Assembly: GCA_034440575.1 (NCBI GenBank)
Contig: JAOTOL010000880.1
Coordinates: 1 to 64,000 of the forward strand
Length of the DNA: 64,000 nt
Source: Imbricaverruca yamaguchii
Taxonomy: Eukaryota > Arthropoda > Thecostraca > Neoverrucidae
Direction: 5' to 3'
Part shown: positions 23,152 to 34,469 of the stretch, in pieces
Position numbering within the stretch: the first letter of the stretch is position 1
Layout: each line of letters begins with the position of its first letter
Made by a program: the position numbers and the translations under genes
The notes under the pieces: model-generated
What the model was told of the DNA's origin: nothing
Databases searched by the model: none
The model's input: the letters and a program-made list of their open reading frames with translations, nothing else

Positions 23152-23451
23152 GCCGCTCCACACGGCCAGCGCCGCCACCAGACTGATCAGCAGGCCGCAC
23201 TTCACCCGGTTCCACTGCTTGACCTCGAGCTTGCCCGGGCCGCCCGACTTGCCGGACGCCTCGCCGCACGAGCACTGGCTGTCGCACAGGCGCAGCGGTT
23301 CCTTCTCGCCGGTCGGCCGAGACGCCTTCATCTCGATGTGCGTCGGGCGCCGAGACGACTCGCCGCCGCCCGACTCGCCGCCGTCGGGTGGACTGGGGCT
23401 GAACCCGCCGTTATCCATGCTATCGCGCCGCGCGCTGTCCGGCGTCGTCGC
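23152..23451 (-). CDS. Exon of an unassigned single-pass membrane protein
   Basis: Acceptor CGTACCGTCCCCAG on the - strand, phase 0. It encodes about 100 residues: a polar N-part with ATTPDSARRDSMDNGGFS, a Cys-containing stretch LCDSQCSCGEASG, a basic KLEVKQWNRVK, then a transmembrane segment CGLLISLVAALAVWSG. The exon may end at GGC/GTAATG (23152), or continue to a stop at 23116-23118 giving a tail-anchored protein. The ATG at 23416-23418 could also be the start. I do not recognise the family. It points toward the BRCA1-like gene, tail to tail. Confidence 0.6.
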
Positions 23452-23520
23452 CTGGGGACGGTACGAGAGGTCAACAGCGTTATCGGCCGATCGCCGACCG
23501 GTCGGCCACTTCGTGTTTGG

Positions 23521-24000
23521 TAATGGGGCGGACCCAGCCCGTGTGGTCGGGGCTGGGATGACCCCTGCCGCGTGGACCGCGTGACTGACGTGTGTGACGG
23601 TAATGGGGCGGACCCAGCCCGTGTGGTCGGGGCTGGGATGACCCCTGCCGCGTGGACCGCGTGACTGACGTGTGTGACGGTAATGGGGCTGACCCAGCCC
23701 GTGTGATCGGGGCTGGGACGACCCCTGCCGCGTGGACCGCGTGACTGACGTGTGTGACGGTAATGGGGCTGACCCAGCCCGTGTGATCGGGGCTGGGACG
23801 ACCCCTGCCGCGTGGATCTCGTGACTGACGTGTGTGACGGTAAAGGGGCTGACCCAGCCCGTGTGGTCGGGGCTGGGACGACCCCTGCCGCGTGGACCAC
23901 GTGACTGGCGTGTGTGACGGTAAAGGGGCGGACCCAGCCCGTGTGGTCGGGGTTGGGACGACCCCTGCCGCGTGGACCACGTGACTGGCGTGTGTGAGGG
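23521..24000. repeat. 80-base minisatellite
   Basis: Six copies of an 80-base unit beginning TAATGGGGCGGACCCAGCCC. It lies about 70 bases on the acceptor side of the membrane-protein exon but does not contain its acceptor. Confidence 0.95.
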
Positions 24001-24507
24001 TCGATTTCACCAGCTTTCACTGTATTTGTTGCCTAATGTTTGTTATCTGCGTGGGCAGAAAACGTGGAGTGGGGAGGGGAAATCTGCCTCTCGCTCGTCT
24101 GCGAAGAACGAGCGGTTGCGTACTCATAGAATGCAATTCGCTTCGCGCAAGCACTTTGGGATCGACCACTAAGTTTGATACACGGGCCTCAAAGTCGGGT
24201 TTATGCTTCGAATCCGGCCAACGTCCATGTTGTTGGATTGCCGTTACCGAGTCTGTCAAGATGTCAAACTTCCAGCTCGCAGTGCGTAGTCTGTGGTCAT
24301 TATTGTGTGTGGTCCGAGTAGCGTTCGGCAACACACGTCATGTCAGGAGATAATTATCAGCTTGGTCCACTCTGTGTTGATTAGATTGACTTAGGATGAT
24401 CTGAACTGTGCGGACATCCAGCAAGAAGGACGCTCTGATACCCTATCTGCCTTGAACGTTTGATATCGCTGGAACCGATAAGTGTGGAAGTATTTGGGGA
24501 GTGGTGT

Positions 24508-24536
24508 CATTCACAATCCCTTGCGGATTGTGAATG
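24508..24536. other. Perfect short hairpin
   Basis: Twelve-base stem CATTCACAATCC with exact complement and loop CTTGC. Confidence 0.9.
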
Positions 24537-24984
24537 GTCTCATTCGCATGACGAAACGCACAATGCAGCTTGAAAGCTTAAGTACGGCGGTGGTGCTTCG
24601 TACGAGGATCGGGAAGGTAAAAGAACAGTTGCACCCGCGACGGCTTTGCATTTCAATGAATACATTCTGCTACTTCCAGTTCTTCTACCGACTAACGTGT
24701 TGGCCCAACTGTGCGCTTCTGAGCCATCCCGGACGGGGCTGAGGCCAACCCCTTCGGCCTGCAGCACCTATACGGCACCAGGCTGTGACTCACAGGGCTC
24801 CGCAGTAGACGATGTTTTGGCGTTTGCAACGGTCGCGAGGCTGTCCGAAATCCACCGACGAGGCGTGCCAACCTACCCGATTTAAACAGCCGCAGCGCTG
24901 GATTGATAGATTGCAGCAGCAAGTTTCGATGTTTGTTTCTACTGCGCGGAGAGCAGCCCGTGTGGCTTTGTGTCACTCATTGCT

Positions 24985-25205
24985 TCAGACACTAGCCATG
25001 CGTTGGTGTCACAGCAGCAGGCACTAACCATGTCTTAATGCCATTGCGGCAGACATCAGCCATGCCTTGGTGTCACTGCATCAGACACTAACCATGCCTT
25101 GGTGTCACTGCAGCAGACACTAGCTATGCCTCGGTATCATTGCTGCATACACTAGCCATACCTTGGTGTCATTGTTGCATACACTAGCCATGCCTTGGTG
25201 TCATT
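24985..25205. repeat. Minisatellite, unit about 41 bases
   Basis: About five or six diverged copies of a unit containing CAGACACTAGCCATGCCTTG followed by GTGTCACTGCAG. No exon is seen at its ends. The surrounding 24000-25250 shows nothing else. Confidence 0.85.
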
Positions 25206-25249
25206 GCAACATAGCTACCTAGATCTGGTGATCGCCTAATGTTGGAAGC

Positions 25250-25425
25250 TTTTGACCTCCCCGTGGGCCAAGCGTGGGTTGGCTGAGTGCGCCCCTGCGC
25301 CCGACCCGTCTCGATTGTATCGCCTGCGGCTGTGGTGACCTGGGCCGGCTGGGAGCGGCCGGCAATACGGACTTGCACCAACTCATCGGGTGTACAGATA
25401 GGCGGATGGTGGGAGTCCAAGATGG
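25250..25425. repeat. Dispersed repeat S, copy 1
   Basis: Shares GCGCCCGACCCGTCTC and GCGGATGGTGGGAGTCCAA with 29105-29235, same orientation, with internal differences. The pair flanks the LTR-element remnant at 27660-28900, but also the 69-base array. Confidence 0.7.
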
Positions 25426-26059
25426 TGATAGCCGTGGTTGATATCGCGTGACGCGATGACGCGGTGTCTTTAGTGATGACGGACAGCTCAGCTCTGAGAG
25501 TATCCGTGAGTGGTTTCCCCGTGCATGACGGACTATCTAAGCCGGATCAAGTTTTCGGACAGTGCCGTTGCCTGCCACAGCTGCAGGTGGCATTGAAGAT
25601 GGATAGCTGTGCAGCATCATTGCAACTGAGTTATGTCATGTAATGTATTTCGGATCCTCCCGAGCGGGGTTTTTTAGTTTCCGTTGCAATAGTGCACTAA
25701 TGTGTAGTCGCGGCACCGCTCTTGACGTAGCATCGCAGAAGACTCGAGCGGCTCCTTGTCTTTCGTCATTAGTAGTTCGGAGCAAGTTTTCCACTTTTGT
25801 GGTAGCTCTGGATCGACGGAGCAGGTGACGCAAACACTTGCCTCACTCGTCCAAGTTTCCGCTACGGCTGCTGGGAATATGCTCTTCAAGTGAAACGGCT
25901 CGTGTGCAAAGCGTGGTCCGTGTGCATCGCCGACGACGGCCTGGTCAGTAAAATATGCATGCCGGTGGACACCGCCGCCCTGTACCGCCACTTCCCGGCC
26001 ACTTCTTGGTCACACTTCAGGCTGAAGATAAGAATGCACGTTTGATGCATCCAGCGCAA

Positions 26060-26292
26060 CAGCGCCGGCTTGGGATGCGGCCGGTGCGGCGGCCGGGCGC
26101 CACAGCCGTCCATGCCATGTGGCTGTCACTGGCTGAAGACACCGCGGCCGCTCTGTGTCGCCACTGTATCGCCATCACCGAGGCTCGCCGGCTGGTGGAG
26201 ACAGGTGGCGCGGCTCAACTCACGATGCTGGTCGGGCTGAGGGCGACGGTCGCCGGTCGACACATGGCGGCGGCGAATGGAGTGACCCAGCT
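26060..26292 (+). CDS. Orphan exon, possibly ARM-repeat-like
   Basis: Open frame with coding-like composition: AVHAMWLSLAEDTAAALCRH, then ARRLVETGGAAQLTMLVG and GRHMAAANGVTQL. The middle resembles an armadillo-repeat helix pair (LVETGGAAQLTMLV), but I cannot name the family. The left border is uncertain (a possible acceptor ATGCATCCAG lies just before 26060). The right border is CCCAGCTG/GTGACC. The downstream 69-base array carries copies of this border, which supports it as a real junction. No partner exon is firmly identified. Confidence 0.45.
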
Positions 26293-26519
26293 GGTGACCT
26301 ATTTTACGGAAGAAACTTGAGTTCTCTGACATATGAGGACATTCTAGGAACTATTCAAAACTAGTACACTCGGGAAACTTGTTCAGTTACCTTTCAGGGA
26401 TCGGATTTAAGACCACGTATACACCGAGCTAATAGTTAGTATCAGCAGTGAAGCATAATACAATGTTATGGGCGCGAATGATCAAAACTTGTCGAAGCGC
26501 CCTAAAACCCAAATAACTA

Positions 26520-27625
26520 ACTACCCAGCTGGTGACCCGCCGCGCCGCTACAGACCGGCGACCTGTCGATCTGGCGGCGACGAGCGGAGTGACCCAGCTG
26601 GTGACCCGCCGCGCCGCTACAGACCGGTGACCTGCCGATCTGGCGGCGGCCAGCGGAGTGACCCAGCTGGTGACCCGCCGTGCCGCTACAGACCGGCGAC
26701 CTGCCGATCGGACGGCCAGCGCTGGCTGACACCTGCCGGCGGCCAGCGGAGTGACCCAGCTGGTGACCCGCCGCGCCGCTACAGACCGGTGACCCGCCGA
26801 TCTGGCGGCGGCGAGCGGAGTGACCCAGCTGGTGACCCGCCGCGCCGCTACAGACCGGTGACCTGCCGATCTGGCGGCGGCCAGCGGAGTGACCCAGCTG
26901 GTGACCCGCCGCGCCGCTACAGACCGGTGACCTGCCGATCTGGCGGCGGCCAGCGGAGTGACCCAGCTGGTGACCCGCCGCGCCGCTACAGACCGGTGAC
27001 CTGCCGATCTGGCGGCGGCGAGCGGAGTGACCCAGCTGGTGACCCGCCGCGCCACTACAGACCGGTGACCTGCCGATCGGACGGCGAGCCGCGAGCGGAG
27101 TGACCCAGCTGGTGACCCGCCGCGCCACTACAGACCGGTGACCTGCCGATCTGGCGGCGGCCAGCGGAGTGACCCAGCTGGTGACCCGCCGCGCCGCTAC
27201 AGACCGGTGACCTGCCGATCGGACGGCCAGCGCTGGCTGACACCTGGCGGCGGCGAGCGGAGTGACCCAGCTGGTGACCCGCCGCGCCACTACAGACCGG
27301 TGACCTGCCGATCGGACGGCCGGCGCTGGCTGACACCTGGCGGCGGCGAGTGGAGTGACCCAGCTGGTGACCCGCCGCGCCGCTACAGACCGGTGACCTG
27401 CCGATCTGGCGGCGGCGAGTGGAGTGACCCAGCTGGTGACCCGCCGCGCCGCTACAGACCGGTGACCTGTCGATCTGGCGGCGGCGAGTGGAGTGACCCA
27501 GCTGGTGACCCGCCGCGCCGCCACAGACCGGTGACCCGCCGATCTGGCGGCGGCGAGCGGAGTGACCCAGCTGGTGACCCGCCGCGCCGCTACAGACCGG
27601 TGACCTGCCGATCGGACGGCCGGCG
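26520..27625 (+). repeat. 69-base minisatellite containing a copied 5' splice site
   Basis: About 15 copies. Each holds GCGGAGTGACCCAGCTG/GTGACC, matching the end of the 26292 exon (AATGGAGTGACCCAGCTG/GTGACC). A subset carry an extra GACGGCCAGCGCTGGCTGAC. The array starts about 230 bases after the exon. The frames of 444 and 211 residues across it are artefacts. Confidence 0.95.
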
Positions 27626-27659
27626 CCAGAGTCGCATCTTGGCAGAGACTCGTCGTCGG

Positions 27660-28900
27660 GGCGACGACCAGGTATAGTCCTGTGCTGATCTTGCTCGGGT
27701 TTCGCTCATATTGAGCAATGTTTTCTAAACTAGTGGAGGAGCGGACTCGTAAGGCGGGTTTGAAGCCGCTACTGGGCTCGAGAGCTTCTTTAAATTGGCA
27801 TGTGGTGAGCGACTGTCTGCTCGATTCAGGCAGCCACAAGAGTTTAATCAATAGCGAAGTGTCGCAAATAATTGCTCCTCAGGCAAAGCTGAGAAATGCG
27901 TGTCCTTCGATATCAACATCCGGGCAACATTTGAAAGCTCTTAGTAAGTGTAACCAGTCGGTACACATTTTTACTGCTGAAGGGATTGAGGTGAATTTTG
28001 AGTTCACTGTGACAGACGGCCTCACCCGTGACTGCATTTCTGTGTGGTATCTCACGTGAGCTCATGAGACAGTGTCAGTTTGTTCCGATTTCTGCAAGAA
28101 TTCTGCACAGGTCAAGTCAAGTCAGTCACAAGTCTTGCCTCCGTGTTAAAGTTGACCATGATTTATCATGATACTACGTATTGACGGGACGGACATCAGG
28201 TGATATTGAAATCACTGATGCTTTGATCAAGTTGTATGTCTTTCACGAATAGCCACTATTGATAAATCGTTCTGATCGCTTTGTGACGTTTCGCAGGCGG
28301 GACGTGGTTGGTCTTGTGCAGCTTGCCGATGGCGCTAACGTAACACCAGACTTGACTAAGGATGACGGGCATGCCGCTTAAACTAATGACATATCTGGTG
28401 ATGCTATCCAATTTTGGCCTTGCACTCTTTGTAAACTTGCCCAATTTGAAACTTGGCGATGAAATTAAGGAACATGACCATGGCAAAGTAGCATCAATTT
28501 CGCGGACATTGTCGGAAGTATTTTGTTCTGGTTTTTTAAACTAAAAAATGAAGTAAGATTTTCGTACGAATATTCCCCATATTTTCTATCCTTCACGAGA
28601 CACATGAACTCACCTATGTGTGGTCTAGTTACACGTGCGGCGCCAAGATATGCAGTGGAGTATGTACATGCTAAGAGGCGTTTGATTTCAGCATCTTTAA
28701 AACTATATATGAAGCGCTGCGTCGATACCAGGAAGCTCAAGAACGATCATACCATCTCAGACATAGAGCACAGAAGCCAGACATGAAAATGGGTGTTCGC
28801 ATTCGACAACGAATTTTGATTATGGGATTGGTGTGACACGTAAGATGTGTGATCCGTTGTCCCCCACATATGTCGTTAAGGTTGTGGGTAGGAAGCATGT
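27660..28900 (+). mobile_element. Remnant of an LTR retrotransposon pol gene
   Basis: A frame from 27718 contains a retropepsin-like motif, CLLDSGSHKSLI, followed by an IFTAEGIEVNFEFTVTDGL stretch as in Gypsy-type proteases. After frame breaks, 28830-28960 reads like the tail after an integrase (CDPLSPTYVVKVVGRKH). Reverse transcriptase is not recognisable, and no paired LTRs were established. The assignment rests on short motifs. Confidence 0.5.
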
Positions 28901-29104
28901 TGCTTGTTTAGGTCAACGAACGAGGGCTGCCCTTCATAAGCATGTGTAGTACTTAAAGTCAATCGTGTCATGAAACTTATATTTTGTGTGATGCTTTTGG
29001 ACAGCTGTTCGCATGCGAAAGTTGATTTTTTAGGGAACAATTTCGTTTGGGTTCCAAGATGAAATATGAATATCAATCAAGTTACGTTTTCGTCTTTGGA
29101 GGGG

Positions 29105-29235
29105 AAATGTGAGCCCAGTGTGGGTTAGCTGAGTTCGCCCCTGCGCCCGACCCGTCTCTATTGTGTCGCCTCTGAGGTGATATTGGCCCGACTCATCGCG
29201 TGTGAGGACGTGCGGATGGTGGGAGTCCAACACTT
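29105..29235. repeat. Dispersed repeat S, copy 2
   Basis: Partner of 25250-25425 in the same orientation, with the same GCGCCCGACCCGTCTC and GCGGATGGTGGGAGTCCAAC blocks. Confidence 0.7.
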
Positions 29236-29949
29236 TCCTCACGGGTTGCACCCTGAGCGCCTGTAGCGGTGCGCCTGTCTGTAGGGCAGCGAAGTGAGAC
29301 TGCGAAGCGAGTCGACGCGAAAACAAGGAAAACAAGGTGAGAAAACAAGGTGGCAGGTATCGGTGCGTACGATCACTGGTCGTAAACACAGGATGGCGGC
29401 AAAATGGCAGCGAGACTTTTTCGGTCATCCGACCTCGGTACCTACAAGTCCAGACAGTACCGTCAGGAGCAAATGTTGACCAACATTCAGCTGTTCAGAC
29501 TTCTTGAGTTACGCGTGTACGCGTACTTCGCTGTGTGCCAGCAATGGCGCGGTCGGGATTTTCTCTCGGGGAGAGCCCAGGCATGGGCGAGGCTCTTCGC
29601 TTTTTTGTTGTTGTTGAGTTAGGGATAGCGGTAGCCTGGAGCCATTCTTCCATTGAAAAAGTGTTGTCGGAAAAAAGTTGTTGAGCAGGGGTTGAGGCAT
29701 GGGGTTCGTCTGTATTAATCAGTTCTCATGATCTTTTTAAAAGTTCAGATGCAAAGACGACGGCCGGGCTATTGGATCTGATGGTGTTTTTTTTTTTGTC
29801 GTGCGTGTGCTGGTGAAGGCCTGTCTGAAAAATGGCTATATTTTCCGAAAAAAATAGTCTGAATTCCTGCTGGGTGACTTCATGAACCAGAGCTATATTA
29901 CTAAGCAGGACTTGTTGCGTGAAGCCTGTCCCCACCATGCAATCAAGAA

Positions 29950-30185
29950 ATTCCAGTTCAACGACAGAGTTTTGTCCGAAAGCTTAACGTGCCGTCAATG
30001 CACCGACACGGCCGCCCCAGTGGCTCGTCCCCGGCTTTATCGGACCAGTTGCCAACTGACCATCCCAGACGGATGCTAAATGCGAGCGCGCGAGGCGACT
30101 CGAACCCTGTCTTGCCGGGACAGGGGAGACCAACGCAGGCCGGCGTTCTAACCAATTGAGCTGCAGGGGTGAATTCCGCTCATGA
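29950..30185 (-). mobile_element. tRNA-derived SINE, family B
   Basis: On the - strand, from about 30175: GCAGCTCAATTGGTTAGAAC (A-box region) and GGGTTCGAGTCGC (B-box region), then a body with GGGGCGGCCGTGTCGGTGC and GACGGCACGTTAAGC. It does not fold as a complete tRNA, so it is a SINE rather than a tRNA gene. The rest of 29240-31110 shows no supported gene. Confidence 0.7.
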
Positions 30186-31119
30186 CCTTGAGGGTAACAA
30201 ACTTCGTGTGTTTGTTTTGGGGAAAACCGGACCCTCTCCACTCTCCCTGGGGGCGCCTATGATTGTCAGGAACATCCTAGATACATAGAGGTCATTGTAA
30301 AGGTGATAGTCCACTACATGCCAACGAGGTCATAGTCCACTGTTTGCTCCACTAATAGGCTATAATCTGTGCTGTGTTGCGGCCGGATGGAGCAGTTCAA
30401 AGGTTGTCCCAGTTAACGATGGACTGTGAAGGTTTATCCGTCGCCAGCTCTGTACTGACAGGAAGGATGTTGGATTTGCAAATTACCGAGGTCATCGACA
30501 TCAGCAGTGGTGAATGTCCGCCCGAATCCTCAACTCGTCCACCAGTAGTCAGCACAGCTACTGCGATGTTTCTGTACAAGTTTCGACAAATTTGTTGCCA
30601 CAAAAAATCGGCCTGAGACAGGGGCCAGATTTATGCAATGAATCGTGGAACACAATGCGTGTAGTAGCTACAAGGTCCAGCACTGGAGGCTAACTCCGTA
30701 GGGCTCCATGCTAAATCCAACAGCTTTGTGGAGAGCGAGAGGGGGCATGTTAACCACTGATGGGTGGACGTTCCCAATACAAAAGGCATGCAAGTCAACA
30801 CGTTTGGCTCTAGCGTGCATGCGGGAGCCGGTGTTGCGTTATAAGCTTCCCGGCGGGTTTCCGTGGTTATTCCCCGTTTCGCAACACAATCCCAAGACCA
30901 TCGCTGCCACTTCGGTTCTTGCATGTTTCTGCCTGTGCGCTCACAACAGCTCGTCGCTCTGCAACTGGCGACCGGCCTCTGCAGCCGTGACAAAGGCCAC
31001 CGGGGTGAGGCGTGCTGAGCGTGACATGTGACGTGTGACGTCAGCGCGGACCCACACCGCCAGCACGCCGGAAGCTTCATCTTCGGCGGCGTGTACTGGC
31101 CAGCACGGGCGACTGCACC

Positions 31120-31290
31120 GCGACACTGGGGCTTATCATTCACCGTGGCTCAGCGCGAGTGGTACCAACCGCGCCGTGACAATGGGGCTTACCATTCACC
31201 GTGGCTCAGCGCGAGTGGTACCAACCGCGCCGTGACAATGGGGCTTACCATTCACCGTGGCTCAGCGCGAGTGGCATCAACCTCGCCGCG
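31120..31290. repeat. 56-base minisatellite
   Basis: Three near-identical copies containing ACCATTCACCGTGGCTCAGC and GAGTGGTACCAACCGC. To the left, a GC-rich segment (31020-31120) might hold a small exon on the - strand, but no frame is convincing. Confidence 0.95.
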
Positions 31291-31399
31291 GCGGGGCACT
31301 CCACGAGAACGCGGCAGCTATAAATAGCGTCAAATAGCGTGACCAGTCGTACCATATCAAAATGCAGAGCCCATCATCATGCGGGTCGTGGACCATGCC

Positions 31400-31502
31400 G
31401 GACGTGGAGATGGGCTCCGGCCGTGGAGATGGGCTCCGGCCGTGGAGATGGGCTCCTGCCGTGGAGATGGGCTCCTGCCGTGGAGATGGGCTCCGGCCGT
31501 GG
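31400..31502. repeat. 19-base minisatellite
   Basis: Five copies of CGTGGAGATGGGCTCCGGC or a one-base variant. Confidence 0.97.
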
Positions 31503-32855
31503 CCTGATCAGGACAGTGGACGCCGCTCCGGCGAGGGATGTGGGGGAGACCTGCCCGCACTCTCAAACTGCTTGAAATTTAACGCTGTGCTTATGCCGTT
31601 GCATAAACAAAAGACAAAAACGGCCTAACTCCATTCCCCAAAGACTCAGCCAAGGGGGACCGTCCCTGGCAACCAACAATTTACTACATCAAACCAACAA
31701 ACAAAAAATGTTGATCTTCACCACGCAAATCCAGGCATTTTTGGATTACCCTGCTCGCTGGAAGCGGTCTCATCACATTTGTTTGGTCAGGCCCCGACCT
31801 AGGAAAATCCTGGCTGTGCTCCTGTTCTCCTTGGTCTAGAATCCGTGACGACGCCCATGATCAGGAAGCAATCGACTAGAATGGTCGTACAGGACAACGA
31901 CGAAGCTGTGCGGGAAGCAAGAGTAGAAACGACGGAGACGATCTTCCGATTGCTGAAGAGAGGTCATGTGGACGTATGTTCCTCCTTTACCTTGCATGCG
32001 CCACTAACTCCTCACCCTGCGTACGTCACTGTCTCCTCACCCTGCATACGCCCATGCGTTGCCGCAGGCTAATCGATGACCTTGAACGCACGCTTCAGCG
32101 GGCGAAAGTAATCACTGTGGGAATCCCAACTAGCATTGCCTTGGCGGTAATATACCTAACGCTCACAACCTCCTGAATATTCAGCTGGATGAGGAGCACT
32201 TTATCCGTTTTACAATATAGTTATAGGTACAGTTTGTAAATAGCACGTGCAGACTTGCCTTCCGCGACACGCAGCGGACACTTTCAGGCTACTTTTGGCC
32301 AACATGTTTTCCGACCTCCGGGAATGCTATGATGGTGGTGCAGTCTCCTGAAGTGGGTGCCAGGCCTGGGACACTGTCGGCCAAATCACAACACAAGCAA
32401 GCGGCAAGCATCAGCCGGGCTTGAGCTGTCGTGCTCCCACGGGCTGTGTTCATGTCTAACCCGGTGCAGCTGCCACCGTGGAATGCCTTGCTCAATGAGG
32501 AAAACACGGCTTCACATCTACATACGCTACCACCGGTGCAGATCCAGACGGCGCCCATAGCACACCCACCGTGCATCTCGTCAGAAATCGCCGTCCGCCC
32601 ACGGCGTCCTCGCTATATCTGGCCGGGGCCCGTAGCCCGGTACATTTTGTCAGTGCTCACAGCATGCCCACCACGCATTTTTCGTAAATTCATAGCATCA
32701 GCACATCGGCCACATTTCACCAGGACGGACACCGCCCATGTCAACAGAGCTGGTACTCAGCTGCAACTCACCAGAGCTGATACTACCACATCTCACCAGA
32801 GCTAACACTGCAGCATCTTGTCAGAGCTGACACTGCCAATCTTCCCAGAGCTGAC
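31503..32855. other. Stretch without recognised gene
   Basis: Mixed sequence. Frames at 31845-32072 and 32431-32805 have no recognisable domain; the second is Pro/His-rich and may be decayed transposon. From about 32760 it grades into the following array. Confidence 0.4.
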
Positions 32856-32859
32856 AATG

Positions 32860-33700
32860 CCCATCTCACCAGAGCTGACACTCACCCGCATCCCACCGGG
32901 CCTAGCACTCAGCCGCATCTCACCAGAGCTAGCACTCAGCCATACCTCACCGGAGCTAGCACTCAGCCGCATCTCACCAGGCCTAGCACTCAGCTGCATC
33001 TCACCGGAGTTAGGACTTAGCCGTACCTCACCGGAGCTGGCAATCAGCCGTATCTCACCGGAGCTGACGCTCAGCCGTATCTCACCGGAGCTGGTGCTCA
33101 GCCGTACCTCACCGGAGCTGACGCACAGCCGTATGTCACCGGAGTTAGCACTTAGCCGTATCTCACCGGAGCTGGCAATCGCCGTATCTCACGGAGGCGC
33201 CGTTCTCCCGGAGCTGACGCACGCCGTGTCCCGGTGACGACGCCGTTGTCGTTAGAGCCATTCCCGGATCTGCCTCGCCGTGTTCCGGAGCTGACGCTCA
33301 GCCGTAGTCACCGGAGCTGGTGCTCGCCGTTCCCCGGTTGCTAGCCGTACCTCACCGGGCTGGCAATCGCCGATCTCCGGAGTGACGCTCAGCCGTATCT
33401 CACCGGAGCTGGTGCTCAGCCGTACCTCACCGGAGCTGACGCACAGCCGTATGTCACCGGAGTTAGCACTTAGCCGTATCTCACCGGAGCTGGCAATCAG
33501 CCGTATCTCACCGGAGCTGACGCACAGCCGTATCTCACCGGAGCTGACGCACAGCCGTGTGTCACCGGAGCTGACGCACAGCCGTATGTCACCGGATCTA
33601 GCACTCAGCCATATCTCACCGGATCTGCCACTCAGCCATATCTCACCGGATCTGCCACTCAGCCGTATCTCACCGGAGCTGGCGCTCAGCCGTATCTCAC
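32860..33700 (+). repeat. Minisatellite, unit about 30-33 bases
   Basis: About 25 copies of a unit such as CTCAGCCGTATCTCACCGGA then GCTGACGCACAG, disrupted near 33190-33390. The right end runs into the exon at 33704, whose acceptor reads CGTATCTCACCAG. Confidence 0.93.
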
Positions 33701-33703
33701 CAG

Positions 33704-33794
33704 TTATCCGTCAGCTGAGAGCTGAGAGCGTGCCGCCGGAGCAGTTCCTCTCGCGGCGGTCGAGCTCACTGGCGGGCGCCGCGCCGTGTACGCG
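33704..33794 (+). CDS. Orphan small exon
   Basis: Between acceptor CGTATCTCACCAG and donor ACGCG/GTGAAA. It encodes IRQLRAESVPPEQFLSRR and SSSLAGAAPCTR. Phase is 1 in and 2 out. No family recognised. It could belong with the 26292 exon on the same strand, with further exons between, but nothing proves this. Confidence 0.35.
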
Positions 33795-33989
33795 GTGAAA
33801 GGCGTCGCGGTGGAGCTACCCCCGCCCCTACAGCCGACTGGTACCGGCGACGGCCACTGTAAGCCGCCGTGCCGCTCGCGCTGCAGCGGCGCAGCGCGCC
33901 AGTGACTGCGTCACGCTCCGATCGTGACACGGTGAATGTCGGGGGCGTGACGGCTGCCTTCCGCCGGTGAAGCCTCGCGGGCCGTGGCA

Positions 33990-34400
33990 GTCTCCCGGCT
34001 GGGGCTGGCCGTATTACGTGGCCTGGGCGGCCGGTTTTACCTGTCCGGGGCCATAGCGGGTCCCTAACTGTGGCTGGCCGTATTACGTGGCCTGGGCGGC
34101 CGGTTTTACCTGTCCGGGGCCATAGCGGGTCCCTAACTGTGGCTGGCCGTATCACGTGACCAGGGCTGCCAGCTTTACCTGTGGCGGGTGTCAGAACGGG
34201 TCCCTGGCTGCGGCTGGCGGTATGACGTGACCAGGGCGTTCAGCTTTACCTGTGGCTGGGGCCAGAGCGGGTCCCTGGCTGCGGCTGGCGGTATGACGTG
34301 ACCAGGGCGGTCAGCTTTACCTGTTGCCGGGGCCATAGCGGAACCCTAACTGCTGTTGGCCGTATCATGTGGCCGGGGTTGCCGGCTTCATCAGTGGCCA
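33990..34400. repeat. Minisatellite, unit about 69 bases
   Basis: About six copies with TGGCCGTATTACGTGGCCTG and TTTACCTGTCCGGGGCCAT; copies diverge to the right. Confidence 0.93.
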
Positions 34401-34469
34401 GGGGCAGAGCGGATTCAGCACAGCACGAGGCACGTTGACCGATGTCAGTCCGGCTGAATGTGGCTACTT

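Noticed and set aside
26517..27851. 444-residue frame on the - strand
   Set aside because: Runs through the 69-base array; it has no similarity to a protein family and exists on both strands.
29950..30185. Possible tRNA gene
   Set aside because: A- and B-box motifs are present, but no complete cloverleaf; the body continues as a SINE.
31020..31126. Possible Cys-containing exon on the - strand (PACWRCGSAL)
   Set aside because: All three frames have equal claims, and splice sites are weak.
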